A stretch of 13,451 bases of DNA from an uncultured Bacilli bacterium (GTDB lineage: Bacteria > Bacillota_I > Bacilli_A > RF39 > UBA660). The notes beneath the pieces were generated by a model. The model saw nothing but the letters and a program-made list of their open reading frames with translations. It was not told where the DNA came from and did not search any database. Where the stretch lies: positions 1 to 13,451 of the forward strand of contig CANRGI010000018.1 in NCBI GenBank assembly GCA_947630095.1, given 5' to 3'. Positions 1 through 8,158 of this stretch are shown piece by piece; the stretch's first letter is position 1, and the number at the start of each line of letters is the position of its first letter. The translations under genes were made by a program, and so were the position numbers.

Positions 1-1744
1 TGCATATAAATCTTCCTATTTTTTTAAATGTCTTTGTAATTCCATCTTCTTTTAAAGATATAAAAGTTTTGTGTATAAGTCTAAATGGTTTAGTTATCTT
101 CCAAGATAAACTGTTTATAACTTTATTGTATTCATAAGATATTTCATTATTGCTAGTTTGCATAATTAAATTCACATAATAACTTGCAAGTTTTGCTATT
201 TCATTATCATATCTATTTAATTCACGATTATTTAATACAAATGTAAGTATATTTTTAAGCCCTATTATTTGTTTTTTATTATCATACGCTGAAGAAGTTT
301 CATTTGTATGAACATTAGTTAAAGGCTTTTCTATTCCGACTATAGGAGTTAATAACAAAATTTCTAACCATAGACAAGTATCTTCGCCTATATGAATTTG
401 TTCATTAAATTTTAATTTATTTTTAATTAGAAATTCTCTTTTTAACATTACAGTTGGAGTTGCTATTTCACAACTATAAATATTCGTTTTTTTAAACATT
501 CCATTAAAATTACCTGAAGATATAGTTTCTTTATTACTACTTATTTTCACATAAGAAGTATGAGAAAAATTTTCTTTAGTTAAAATTAATTCTTTTAATT
601 GAACATCAATTTTATTAGGTAAAAATTCATCATCTGCATCTAAAAATGCAATATAATCACCAGTTGCTACTTCAATTCCTTTATTACGACTTGCTGATAC
701 TCCTAAATTCTTTTCATTTTCTAGTGATTTTATATTTTTACCTTTTGTTATTTCTTTTATATCAGTTTTATTATAAAAGTTAGGATTATCATTAATTAAA
801 ATTAATTCTATATTCTTATGAACTTGATTTTTTACAGAATTTATGGCACGAAGTAATACTTCTTTAGTTTCATCATAAAAAGGCATTATTACTGATACTT
901 TATATTTTTCTAAGTCAATATCTTCTTTAGAAATCTCCTTCATTTTATTTAAACAATAATTATATGCTTCTTGATATGGAGAATACTTCATTATTAAAGA
1001 TACATCTCTATAAAAATTATATTCAGTATTATTTATTTGCTCTTTAATCTTCTTAGGAAGTTTTTCCATCATATCTATCCATAAAGCATTTCCCTCGGTT
1101 ATCATTTTTGGACTTGTATTTGTAACTTGATTTTTATGTGTTCTTGTTGCTGCTAAAATTTTAGGAATATGTTTAAATTTATACCCTTTTAAAAGCATTC
1201 TTAACCACATATCATAATCTTGTGTACATCTTAACTTTTCGTCAAAATTCCCACATTCATCAAATGCTTTTTTTGGAATTAATAATGTTATTCCATTAAT
1301 ATATCCTTTAAATAAAGCAAATTCATAATGTTTTTCTATAAGATTATGTTCAAGAGAAACTTCAGTTATTAATTTACCATCTTCATCTATTAAGTTATAA
1401 TCACTCATTACTATTGTTTTATCTTCTACATATTTTAATTCTTCTTCTATCTTATTCGGATAGTATAAGTCATCGTGACTTAACCACGAAAAATAATCTC
1501 CAGTCATATTTTCAATTGCTAAATTAAGGGCTGTAGATACTCCACCATTTTCTTTTTTAAAATATTTTATTTTTCCATCATATTTTTTTAATATTTCTTC
1601 AGTATTATCTTGTGAACCATCATTTACTACAATTATTTCAATATTCTTATATGTTTGTGCTAAAGCACTTTCAATGGCATATTCTACATATTTAGCACCA
1701 TTATATACTGGTATAATAATTGATACTTTAGAATTATTTTTCAT
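1..1744 (-). CDS. Tandem-domain GT2 glycosyltransferase (3' end outside window)
   Basis: Glycosyltransferase with two GT-A (GT2-type) domains in one chain, probably adding two sugars to the lipid-linked repeat unit at the inner membrane face. At least 581 residues are present and the frame runs off the left edge without a stop. Domain 1 covers about residues 5-230 and starts with the typical VSIIIPVYNG strand; its metal/nucleotide motif reads SHDD (89-92) and a later QDYDMW supplies the acidic base region. Domain 2 starts near residue 282 (KVSVIMPFYDE) with DADD at 369-372 and a GEDTCLW segment. Near the C-terminus is a SLSWKITKPFR segment, a linker motif common after GT2 domains in polysaccharide loci. 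The ATG start is 4 bp after the stop of the GT10 gene, with an AGGAAG-type ribosome site lying in the end of that gene, so the two are coupled. Sugar specificity cannot be told; the family call is firm. Confidence 0.9.
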   Translation of the reverse strand, partial: MKNNSKVSIIIPVYNGAKYVEYAIESALAQTYKNIEIIVVNDGSQDNTEEILKKYDGKIKYFKKENGGVSTALNLAIENMTGDYFSWLSHDDLYYPNKIEEELKYVEDKTIVMSDYNLIDEDGKLITEVSLEHNLIEKHYEFALFKGYINGITLLIPKKAFDECGNFDEKLRCTQDYDMWLRMLLKGYKFKHIPKILAATRTHKNQVTNTSPKMITEGNALWIDMMEKLPKKIKEQINNTEYNFYRDVSLIMKYSPYQEAYNYCLNKMKEISKEDIDLEKYKVSVIMPFYDETKEVLLRAINSVKNQVHKNIELILINDNPNFYNKTDIKEITKGKNIKSLENEKNLGVSASRNKGIEVATGDYIAFLDADDEFLPNKIDVQLKELILTKENFSHTSYVKISSNKETISSGNFNGMFKKTNIYSCEIATPTVMLKREFLIKNKLKFNEQIHIGEDTCLWLEILLLTPIVGIEKPLTNVHTNETSSAYDNKKQIIGLKNILTFVLNNRELNRYDNEIAKLASYYVNLIMQTSNNEISYEYNKVINSLSWKITKPFRLIHKTFISLKEDGITKTFKKIGRFIC

Positions 1745-1748
1745 AGTT

Positions 1749-3269
1749 TCACTTCCTAACTTTATTTCTTATCATATCATATAATTTAGGTCTATTATAT
1801 CTTATTACATAAAATAACTTTCCTAATTTACTCATATTATTATAATTATAATATTTAATAGTTTTTAGTCTTTTTTTATAAACAACTCCATTATCTATTC
1901 CTTCTTTATTAGAATAATCAAACAATATTACCTTTTTATTATTACTTTTATTTTTAATAAACAAAGTATTTGAAACATTAACTATTTCCTTACATATTTG
2001 ATTATTATCTGGTTTTAATTTATCAACTATTAATTCCTTATTTTTTTTACCATTAATATATATTTCATATATTTTATTTTTACTTAAATTATAATTAAAT
2101 TCTAATTGTAATTTTAATTCTCCACTTTTTTTAAGTTCATTAATAGAATAATTTATACTTTCCTTTTCTAAAACTTTATCTCTTTTATTTTGAAAATACA
2201 TAAGCGCTTTATATGCTTCTTCATAAGAAAAATTATCCTCTTTTGAAAATAAAGCATCTTTAATAATATTAGCACTTGCTTCACTACTAAAATATTTTTT
2301 AAAATTTTCAGATTTTAAAAATTTATCTATAGCCTTTAAATATTTTTCATATTGTTCTTCGGTCATACTAGACAAGAAATCATATAATTCGTCATAAGTT
2401 TCAAAATCTCTTTTATCTATAAAACACTCTTTAGGAATATAATCAGTTACATTTGATGCTCCCCAATAAACAGGAACAGTTCCCGCTAAAAAACTATCAA
2501 ATATTTTTTCAGAAATATACCCATTTTGGTTTATATAACTATCATAACTTATAATAAATTTATATTTACTTAATGTTTTACATTTATCCTTTTTATCTAA
2601 GAAACCTTTAAGTACACATTCATATTTTTGAGGCCATAATGCGCCATATAAATCAAAATTATCAGGACATTTTTTCATAAAATAATCTGCAGCTTCTTTT
2701 CTTTTATCATATATAGAATTAGGATGCATTTTTGTATTATTTGAATTATAATAAACAGTGTTATTATAATAATTTAATTGTGAAATAATGCTACTATTTT
2801 CTACATTACTTGTTATCATAGTTATAAATTTTTTATCTTTAAAACTAACCTTATTTTCTATCTTTTTAGAATAAAAATTAGCAATATTACCTTTTATAAT
2901 TCTTTTACCATCAACTAAATCATCATTATATGTTATTACCTTTTTAAATATTTTAGATAATTCTTTTATTCCCTTTTCATCGTGATTTTTACAATGCCCT
3001 GTTGGTGGTTCATAATCTATATACACAGATTTATCTAATAAACGATTATTATATAATTCCCACATAGCATCTAAATTTTTATAAAATATATTATCAAAGA
3101 ACACACAGCCATCTGCATCTTTAATATCCAATACATCATCTGTATGAATTTCTATATTTTCTTTTTTTAATTTTTCACTTAAAGCAAATTCCCAATTTCC
3201 AACATCAGTTTTAAATATTTGGTCATTTTTGGGAGTTCCTTGCCAAGGTACATAACATATTTTTTTCAT
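1749..3269 (-). CDS. GT10 fucosyltransferase-like enzyme with C-terminal extension
   Basis: Family GT10 (alpha-1,3/1,4-fucosyltransferase fold), 506 residues. The family signature is clear at about 236-285: a KYKFIISYDS segment in place of the usual FENS-type motif, then YISEKIFDSFLAGTVPVYWG with the conserved E254-K255 pair, then NVTDYIPKECFID. Upstream are DYEPPTGHC (85-93) and KRKEAADYF (189-197), typical acceptor-side and core positions. The GT10 core ends near residue 340; the remaining ~160 residues are a Lys/Asn-rich extension of unknown role ending in a basic, aromatic tail (GKLFYVIRYNRPKLYDMIR) that could bind membrane. Known GT10 enzymes use GDP-fucose, but no GDP-fucose synthesis genes lie in this window, while UDP-FucNAc genes do. 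An AAGGAG site sits correctly before the ATG; the gene follows capG by 23 bp. Confidence 0.88.
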   Translation of the reverse strand: MKKICYVPWQGTPKNDQIFKTDVGNWEFALSEKLKKENIEIHTDDVLDIKDADGCVFFDNIFYKNLDAMWELYNNRLLDKSVYIDYEPPTGHCKNHDEKGIKELSKIFKKVITYNDDLVDGKRIIKGNIANFYSKKIENKVSFKDKKFITMITSNVENSSIISQLNYYNNTVYYNSNNTKMHPNSIYDKRKEAADYFMKKCPDNFDLYGALWPQKYECVLKGFLDKKDKCKTLSKYKFIISYDSYINQNGYISEKIFDSFLAGTVPVYWGASNVTDYIPKECFIDKRDFETYDELYDFLSSMTEEQYEKYLKAIDKFLKSENFKKYFSSEASANIIKDALFSKEDNFSYEEAYKALMYFQNKRDKVLEKESINYSINELKKSGELKLQLEFNYNLSKNKIYEIYINGKKNKELIVDKLKPDNNQICKEIVNVSNTLFIKNKSNNKKVILFDYSNKEGIDNGVVYKKRLKTIKYYNYNNMSKLGKLFYVIRYNRPKLYDMIRNKVRK

Positions 3270-3292
3270 AGAAAACTCCTTATGAATTTATA

Positions 3293-4414
3293 CTATTTTT
3301 TCCAAGTTCTTTCATTTACAATATTATAATAACTTTGAATTATTTTAACAACTTTTTCAGATACATTTATATCTCTATAATCTTTTACAGGATTATCTCT
3401 ATTATCTCTCATTGAATTTACAGCAAGTTCAATAGAATTAATCATATCTCTTTTATTTACTCCACCTAATACAATTGAACCAGCATCTAATGCTTCTGGT
3501 CTTTCAGTACTATTTCTCATAGATACACCAGGAAAATTTAATATAGCACTTTCTTCAGGTATAGTCCCACTATCGGATAATACACAAAAAGCATTCTTTT
3601 GCAATTTTACATAATCAAAGAAACCCATTGGTTCCATATTAACAATATTTTTATGAAACTTTATATCTTTTTCTTTTATTTTCTTTGCAGTTCTAGGATG
3701 AGTTGAGAAAATTATTTTTTTATTATAATGCTCAGCAACTTCATTTAAACTTTCAACTAATTGTTCAAATTTATTTTCTAAATCAATATTTTCTTCTCTA
3801 TGTGCACTTACTACAAAGTAATCTTTTTCTTTTAAGTTTAATCTTTCAAGAATATCAGAACTCTCTATTTTATCAATATTATCATTGATTACTTCAGCCA
3901 TTGGAGAGCCTGTTACATATAAAAAGTCATTTTTAATACCTTCATTAATTAAATAGCGTCTTGCATTTTCAGTATAAGCCATATTTATATCACTAACGTG
4001 GTCAACTATTCTCCTATTTATTTCTTCAGGCACATTGAAGTCAAAACATCTATTACCTGCTTCCATATGAAAAATTGGTACTTTTAATCTTTTTGCAGAA
4101 TATGCTGCTAAACAACTATTAGTATCTCCCAATACTAAAAGTGCATCTGGTTTTACTTCATTTATAACTTCATAACTTTTAGAAATTATATTTCCTACTG
4201 TTTCTCCTAAATGTTTACCTGGAGAATTTAAGTAGTAGTCTGGTTCTTTCAAACCAAATTCTTCAAAAAATACTTGATTTAAAGTATAATCATAATTTTG
4301 TCCAGTATGTACTAATACTAAATCAAAGTATTTATCAATTGCCTTTATTGTACTTGATAATCTAATTATTTCTGGTCTTGTTCCTACAACTACCATAACT
4401 TTTAATTTATTCAT
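3293..4414 (-). CDS. capG: UDP-N-acetylglucosamine 2-epimerase family, UDP-FucNAc-forming (CapG/FnlC)
   Basis: Non-hydrolysing UDP-HexNAc 2-epimerase fold, 373 residues, last enzyme of UDP-N-acetyl-L-fucosamine synthesis (UDP-L-PneuNAc, formerly called N-acetyl-L-talosamine-type intermediate, to UDP-L-FucNAc). Visible motifs are GTRPEIIRL (11-19), LVHTGQNYD (34-42), GDTNS with D97, HMEAGNRCF with E118, VPEEINRRI with E131, SAHREEN with H205, and SDSGTIPEE near the C-terminus. The NRCFDFNVPEE form separates the CapG/FnlC/WbjD branch from WecB, which has RTG in this place. Length is normal for the family. It lies 14 bp after capF, which itself follows capE, the same E-F-G order as in Staphylococcus aureus type 5/8 capsule loci. 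AAGGAG ribosome site 9 bp before the ATG. Confidence 0.93.
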   Translation of the reverse strand: MNKLKVMVVVGTRPEIIRLSSTIKAIDKYFDLVLVHTGQNYDYTLNQVFFEEFGLKEPDYYLNSPGKHLGETVGNIISKSYEVINEVKPDALLVLGDTNSCLAAYSAKRLKVPIFHMEAGNRCFDFNVPEEINRRIVDHVSDINMAYTENARRYLINEGIKNDFLYVTGSPMAEVINDNIDKIESSDILERLNLKEKDYFVVSAHREENIDLENKFEQLVESLNEVAEHYNKKIIFSTHPRTAKKIKEKDIKFHKNIVNMEPMGFFDYVKLQKNAFCVLSDSGTIPEESAILNFPGVSMRNSTERPEALDAGSIVLGGVNKRDMINSIELAVNSMRDNRDNPVKDYRDINVSEKVVKIIQSYYNIVNERTWKK

Positions 4415-4428
4415 AATTTTTTACTCCT

Positions 4429-5541
4429 TTACTTTAACTTTAATTCCTTATAATATGTATCAGGTTTTTCACTATCAAATAATTCATTACACCACATTAC
4501 AAGTACCATTTCATCTTCTCCAATATTAGTAATATTATGTGTATATCCAACTGGTATAGTTACAATTTTTACATCTTTATCGTCTACTACAAAATCATAA
4601 TGTTCATTTGTTTCAATATGTTCTAAACTAATTTTAGCCTTACCTTTAATAACTATAAATCTCTCCATCTTAGTATGATGGTAATGGTTACCTCTTGTAA
4701 TTCCTTTTTTTGATATTGATACAGAAAATTGTCCACTATCTAAAGTCCTTACTAATTCAGTAAAGCTTCCCCTTTCATCTACATTTTGTTTAGCATTATA
4801 AATTAACTCATTTACTGGCACATAACTAATATAAGTAGCATATAATTTTTTAACAAATTCATCTCCAGTATTAGGAACAAAAATACTATTAGTAGTATTT
4901 TTAAATTCATTTATTTTATTAGCAATATACCCTAATGTTTTTTTATATCTTGGCATTATATAATGATATGAATTTTCACATTCACTACAATCTATTCCAT
5001 CTATTAATTTTAAGAAAGTATCACAAATATCGTCTATATATATTAATTCTAATTCTTTATTAACATCGTCTACGTGAATATCAATATTATGAGATATATT
5101 ATAACAAAAAGTAGCAATTACAGAATTATAATTTGGCTTACACCATTTACCAAACACATTATGTAATCTAAAAACATAAGCATTAGAAAGACTTTCTAAT
5201 ATGTAATCTTCTGCTTGTTTTTTACTACGTCCATAATCATTATCCAATTGAGCTTGTATACTTGAAGAATAAACAAATGGGATTTCAGGATTTACTTTTT
5301 TAACTATATCTACAATAGATTTAGTTAATTCATAATTTCCTTTATAAAAGTCTTCATTATTTGAAGTACGATTAACACCCGCTAAATGAAATATAAAATC
5401 TATATTATTTATATTATTTTTTATTTTATCTATTGTATCAGTACTATCAAAAGTTATTATATCAATATTCTCTTTTTCTTTTAAATGAGATATAAAGTTT
5501 CTTGCTATAAAACCGTGTGACCCAGTTATTAACAATTTCAT
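4429..5541 (-). CDS. capF: Bifunctional SDR reductase/cupin of UDP-FucNAc synthesis (CapF/FnlB)
   Basis: Second enzyme of UDP-L-FucNAc synthesis, 370 residues, normal full length. The N-terminal Rossmann (extended SDR) domain, about 1-245, has GSHGFIA (7-13) for NADPH, SSS at 92-94 and a YGRSK active-site pair (Y103, K107); it reduces the 4-keto sugar made by CapE. The C-terminal cupin domain, about 255-370, has the metal-site string GNHYHH (284-289) followed by ME(RF) and a second His in PVGYTHN; in the S. aureus homologue this domain carries the metal-dependent epimerisation step before reduction. Both domains look intact. A GGAGG ribosome site lies 5 bp before the ATG, and only 9 bp separate it from the capE stop, so it is translated from the same message. 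Confidence 0.94.
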   Translation of the reverse strand: MKLLITGSHGFIARNFISHLKEKENIDIITFDSTDTIDKIKNNINNIDFIFHLAGVNRTSNNEDFYKGNYELTKSIVDIVKKVNPEIPFVYSSSIQAQLDNDYGRSKKQAEDYILESLSNAYVFRLHNVFGKWCKPNYNSVIATFCYNISHNIDIHVDDVNKELELIYIDDICDTFLKLIDGIDCSECENSYHYIMPRYKKTLGYIANKINEFKNTTNSIFVPNTGDEFVKKLYATYISYVPVNELIYNAKQNVDERGSFTELVRTLDSGQFSVSISKKGITRGNHYHHTKMERFIVIKGKAKISLEHIETNEHYDFVVDDKDVKIVTIPVGYTHNITNIGEDEMVLVMWCNELFDSEKPDTYYKELKLK

Positions 5542-5550
5542 AAAAACCTC

Positions 5551-6549
5551 CTACTTAAATAAATCTAATTTTAATAATAATTCTTTCATTTCTTCTACAT
5601 TTAATCTTCTAGTATTATCTGAATTATATTCATTAACTTCTGTTAACTTCTCATTTCCTTCTCTTTCATATTTTTGATAGTTTAAATTTCTATTATCTGC
5701 TTTTACTCTATAGTAATCTCCTAAATCTACAGCATTTACCATTTCTTCTTTTGTAACTAATACTTCATACATTTTTTCTCCGTGTCTTGAACCAATATAT
5801 TTTATAGGAACGTCACTATTCTTTAGTTCTTTTACTGCTTTTGCTAAAGTATCTATAGTTGCTGCAGGTGCTTTTTGAACAAATAAATCTCCTTGCTCTC
5901 CGTGTTCAAACGCATATAAAACTAAATCTACAGCATCTTCTAAAGTCATCATAAATCTTGTCATATCTCCATTTGTTATAGTTAAAGGTTCTCCTTTTTC
6001 TATTTGTTCACAAAATAATGGAATTACACTACCACGAGAAGCCATAACGTTTCCATATCTAGTTCTACATATTACAGTTTCCCCCTCTTTTAAATTTCTT
6101 CCTTTTGCTACAGCAACTTTCTCCATTAATGCTTTAGACATTCCCATCGCATTTATTGGATAAGCCGCTTTATCAGTACTAAGTACTATTACTTTTTTAA
6201 CTTTTTTATTTATTGCTGCTTCTAAAACATTATCAGTTCCTAAAATATTAGTTCTAACTGCTTCAACTGGGAAAAATTCACAAGATGGTACTTGTTTTAA
6301 AGCAGCCGCGTGAAATACATAATCAACCCCGTCCATTGCATCATCTATACTTCTATCATCTCTAATATAAAACTTTATTTTATCGTTTTTATATTTAATT
6401 CTCATATCTTCTTGTTTCTTTTCGTCACGAGAAAATACTCTTATTTCTTTTATATCTGTATCTAAAAATCTCTTTAGTACAGCATTTCCAAAAGACCCTG
6501 TTCCTCCAGTAATCAATAAAACCTTATCTTTAAAAATATCATTATTCAT
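5551..6549 (-). CDS. capE: UDP-GlcNAc 4,6-dehydratase/5-epimerase, inverting (CapE/FnlA)
   Basis: First enzyme of UDP-L-FucNAc synthesis, 332 residues, a soluble short extended-SDR of the FlaA1/CapE type without the membrane part seen in PglF/CapD. NAD site GGTGSFG (15-21), LSTDKAA (123-129) carrying the dehydratase Thr-Asp-Lys set, and Met135-x-x-x-Lys139 where ordinary SDRs have Tyr-x-x-x-Lys. The Met form is a known hallmark of this branch, so it is not a defect. CRTRYGNVMASRGSV (about 161-175) and the GGSRHGEK-like segment (SRHGEK) near 255 are also typical. Its start lies 1 bp after the ATPase stop and its GGAGG site is inside the end of that gene, so translation of transporter and sugar synthesis is coupled. 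Confidence 0.94.
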   Translation of the reverse strand: MNNDIFKDKVLLITGGTGSFGNAVLKRFLDTDIKEIRVFSRDEKKQEDMRIKYKNDKIKFYIRDDRSIDDAMDGVDYVFHAAALKQVPSCEFFPVEAVRTNILGTDNVLEAAINKKVKKVIVLSTDKAAYPINAMGMSKALMEKVAVAKGRNLKEGETVICRTRYGNVMASRGSVIPLFCEQIEKGEPLTITNGDMTRFMMTLEDAVDLVLYAFEHGEQGDLFVQKAPAATIDTLAKAVKELKNSDVPIKYIGSRHGEKMYEVLVTKEEMVNAVDLGDYYRVKADNRNLNYQKYEREGNEKLTEVNEYNSDNTRRLNVEEMKELLLKLDLFK

Positions 6550-6550
6550 A

Positions 6551-7288
6551 TTAATTTTCCTCCATCATTGTTTTTATAAATTCTTTACATATTTTTTTAG
6601 TATCACCCATTTTAACTATTTCTCCGTGTTCTAACCAAACTACTTTTGTACACAAATCTTCTATCTGTTCCATAGAATGTGATACAAATAGTACAGTTGT
6701 TCCACCTTTTATCATTTCTAACATTTTATTTTTGCTTTTCTCTTGAAACTTAATATCTCCTACTGATAATATTTCGTCAACTATAAGTATTTCTGGGTTT
6801 ACTATCGTTGCAATTGAAAAGGCAAGTTTTGCTATCATACCAGAAGAAAAGTTTTTAACTGGTACATCTAAAAATTCTCTTAATTCTGAAAACTCTACTA
6901 TCTCTTCAAATTTATCTTCAATAAAAGATTTACTATATCCTAAAACAGCACCATTTAAATAAATATTTTCTCTAGCAGTTAATTCCATATCAAACCCAGC
7001 ACCAAGTTCTATCATAGGTGATATTGCGCCATCCACACTTACTTTTCCTTTCGTAGGTTTCATTACACCACTTACAATTTTAAGTAATGTACTTTTACCT
7101 GCTCCATTTCTTCCTATAATACCTACTACTTCTCCTGTTTCAACTTTAAAAGTAACATTTTTTAAAGCATAGAAATATTCTGCTTTCTTCTTTTTACCTT
7201 TTAACAAGTTTATTAAATTTTCTTTTAAGTAATTAGTACCCTCGATACCCAAATCAAATTTCATTGTAACATTATCAATTGTTATCAT
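6551..7288 (-). CDS. wzt: Polysaccharide ABC exporter, ATP-binding subunit (Wzt/TagH type, short form)
   Basis: ATPase of an ABC-2 exporter that flips a finished undecaprenol-linked polysaccharide or teichoic-acid chain to the outer membrane face. 245 residues: Walker A GRNGAGKST (59-67), signature FSSGM (147-151) in place of LSGGQ as usual for this subfamily, Walker B ILIVDE (167-172) and switch His204 in VSHS. An insert at residues 12-38 (lysine-rich KGKKKK stretch) before the core strand is typical of Wzt/TagH/RfbE relatives. The protein ends shortly after the ATPase core, so it lacks the C-terminal glycan-binding domain of long Wzt proteins and the extracellular domain of Bacillus TagH. 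This suggests recognition does not depend on a terminal cap. AAGGAG site before the ATG; 9 bp after the permease gene. Confidence 0.93.
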   Translation of the reverse strand: MITIDNVTMKFDLGIEGTNYLKENLINLLKGKKKKAEYFYALKNVTFKVETGEVVGIIGRNGAGKSTLLKIVSGVMKPTKGKVSVDGAISPMIELGAGFDMELTARENIYLNGAVLGYSKSFIEDKFEEIVEFSELREFLDVPVKNFSSGMIAKLAFSIATIVNPEILIVDEILSVGDIKFQEKSKNKMLEMIKGGTTVLFVSHSMEQIEDLCTKVVWLEHGEIVKMGDTKKICKEFIKTMMEEN

Positions 7289-7297
7289 AAACTCTCC

Positions 7298-8104
7298 TTA
7301 CAAATAATATATAAATTTGTCTTGTTTTGCTCTAAAAATACAAGCACCAATTAAGAAAAACATAACTCCATATACTCCACACATTATAAAGTTAGATATG
7401 CTAGGTAATTTACTTTCAAGTATAATAGTTCTTACAAATGTAATAAATTGATATAGTGGATTTAATGGAAAAATCACTCTTAATTTTTCAGGTAGTATTG
7501 ATATATCATAGAAAATAGGTGTGAAATAAGTCCAAATAGTTGTAATTATTCCATAAATATATAAAATATCCCTAAAGAAGACAGCAATACACGATAAAAT
7601 CATACTCATACCTATTGTAAAAAGTAACATACATATAAAGGCATAAGGAATTAGTAAATAATATATATTGATATAACACTTAGTTCCTTCACTAGCATCT
7701 CCAGTTATTAATATAATAACTATTAAAGGCACTAATGTTAATAAAAAATTAATTCCGACAAATAGACATTTTGTTAATGGAAAAATATACTTGGGCAAAT
7801 ATACTTTTTTTATAAGTGAATAATTACTTATAACTGAGGTCATAGCAGTATTAGTTGCTTCACTAAAATAGTTAAACATAACTAAACCTGTCATTAAATA
7901 AACTAAATAATTTACTCCTTGTACTCTTGTTTTAAACATATTTGAAAAAACAAATGCCATAACCATCATCATTAATACAGGATACAAAAGACTCCAAACT
8001 ATACCAAGTACACTTCTTTTGTATTTTACTTTAAAATCTCTTGAAATCATCTGCCCCATCAAAAATGAATATTTTTTAAAGTTTGCCACTATTCCTTTTA
8101 TCAT
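7298..8104 (-). CDS. wzm: Polysaccharide ABC exporter, permease subunit (Wzm/TagG type)
   Basis: ABC-2 membrane subunit, 268 residues, full length for the family. An N-terminal amphipathic segment (about 8-30, with SRDFKVKYKRS as the coupling/gate helix region) precedes six hydrophobic spans at roughly 33-55, 63-82, 110-134, 147-171, 178-198 and 237-256. The stretch FRDILYIYGI and the FPLNPLYQFITFVR segment (212-225) are hallmark positions of the TagG/Wzm family. Together with the next gene it forms the exporter. It is the first gene behind a near-consensus promoter in the 54 bp before it, with an AAGGAG site (8111-8116) 6 bp before the ATG, so exporter, CapEFG and downstream glycosyltransferases can be expressed independently of the preceding GT2 gene. 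Confidence 0.93.
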   Translation of the reverse strand: MIKGIVANFKKYSFLMGQMISRDFKVKYKRSVLGIVWSLLYPVLMMMVMAFVFSNMFKTRVQGVNYLVYLMTGLVMFNYFSEATNTAMTSVISNYSLIKKVYLPKYIFPLTKCLFVGINFLLTLVPLIVIILITGDASEGTKCYINIYYLLIPYAFICMLLFTIGMSMILSCIAVFFRDILYIYGIITTIWTYFTPIFYDISILPEKLRVIFPLNPLYQFITFVRTIILESKLPSISNFIMCGVYGVMFFLIGACIFRAKQDKFIYYL

Positions 8105-8126
8105 TATTCGCTCCTTCTTACCTCTA

Positions 8127-8155
8127 ATTATATCCTTTTTATTAAACTATTTCAA
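8127..8155 (-). promoter_or_regulatory. Sigma-A-type promoter for the exporter-capEFG operon
   Basis: Read on the minus strand, -35 TTGAAA (8155-8150) and a perfect -10 TATAAT (8132-8127) are separated by exactly 17 bp. Transcription would start near 8120, leaving a leader of about 16 nt that contains the AAGGAG ribosome site of the permease gene. The -35 begins only 3 bp after the stop codon of the preceding glycosyltransferase gene. This is the best promoter match in the window. Confidence 0.72.
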
Positions 8156-8158
8156 TCT

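Noticed and set aside
3703..3888. Plus-strand open frame of 61 codons
   Set aside because: Lies fully antisense to capG, which has all its family motifs; hydrophobic, low-complexity translation; no ribosome site.
5551..6549. Met in place of the SDR catalytic Tyr in CapE, at first sight an inactivating change
   Set aside because: This Met-x-x-x-Lys form is normal for the CapE branch.
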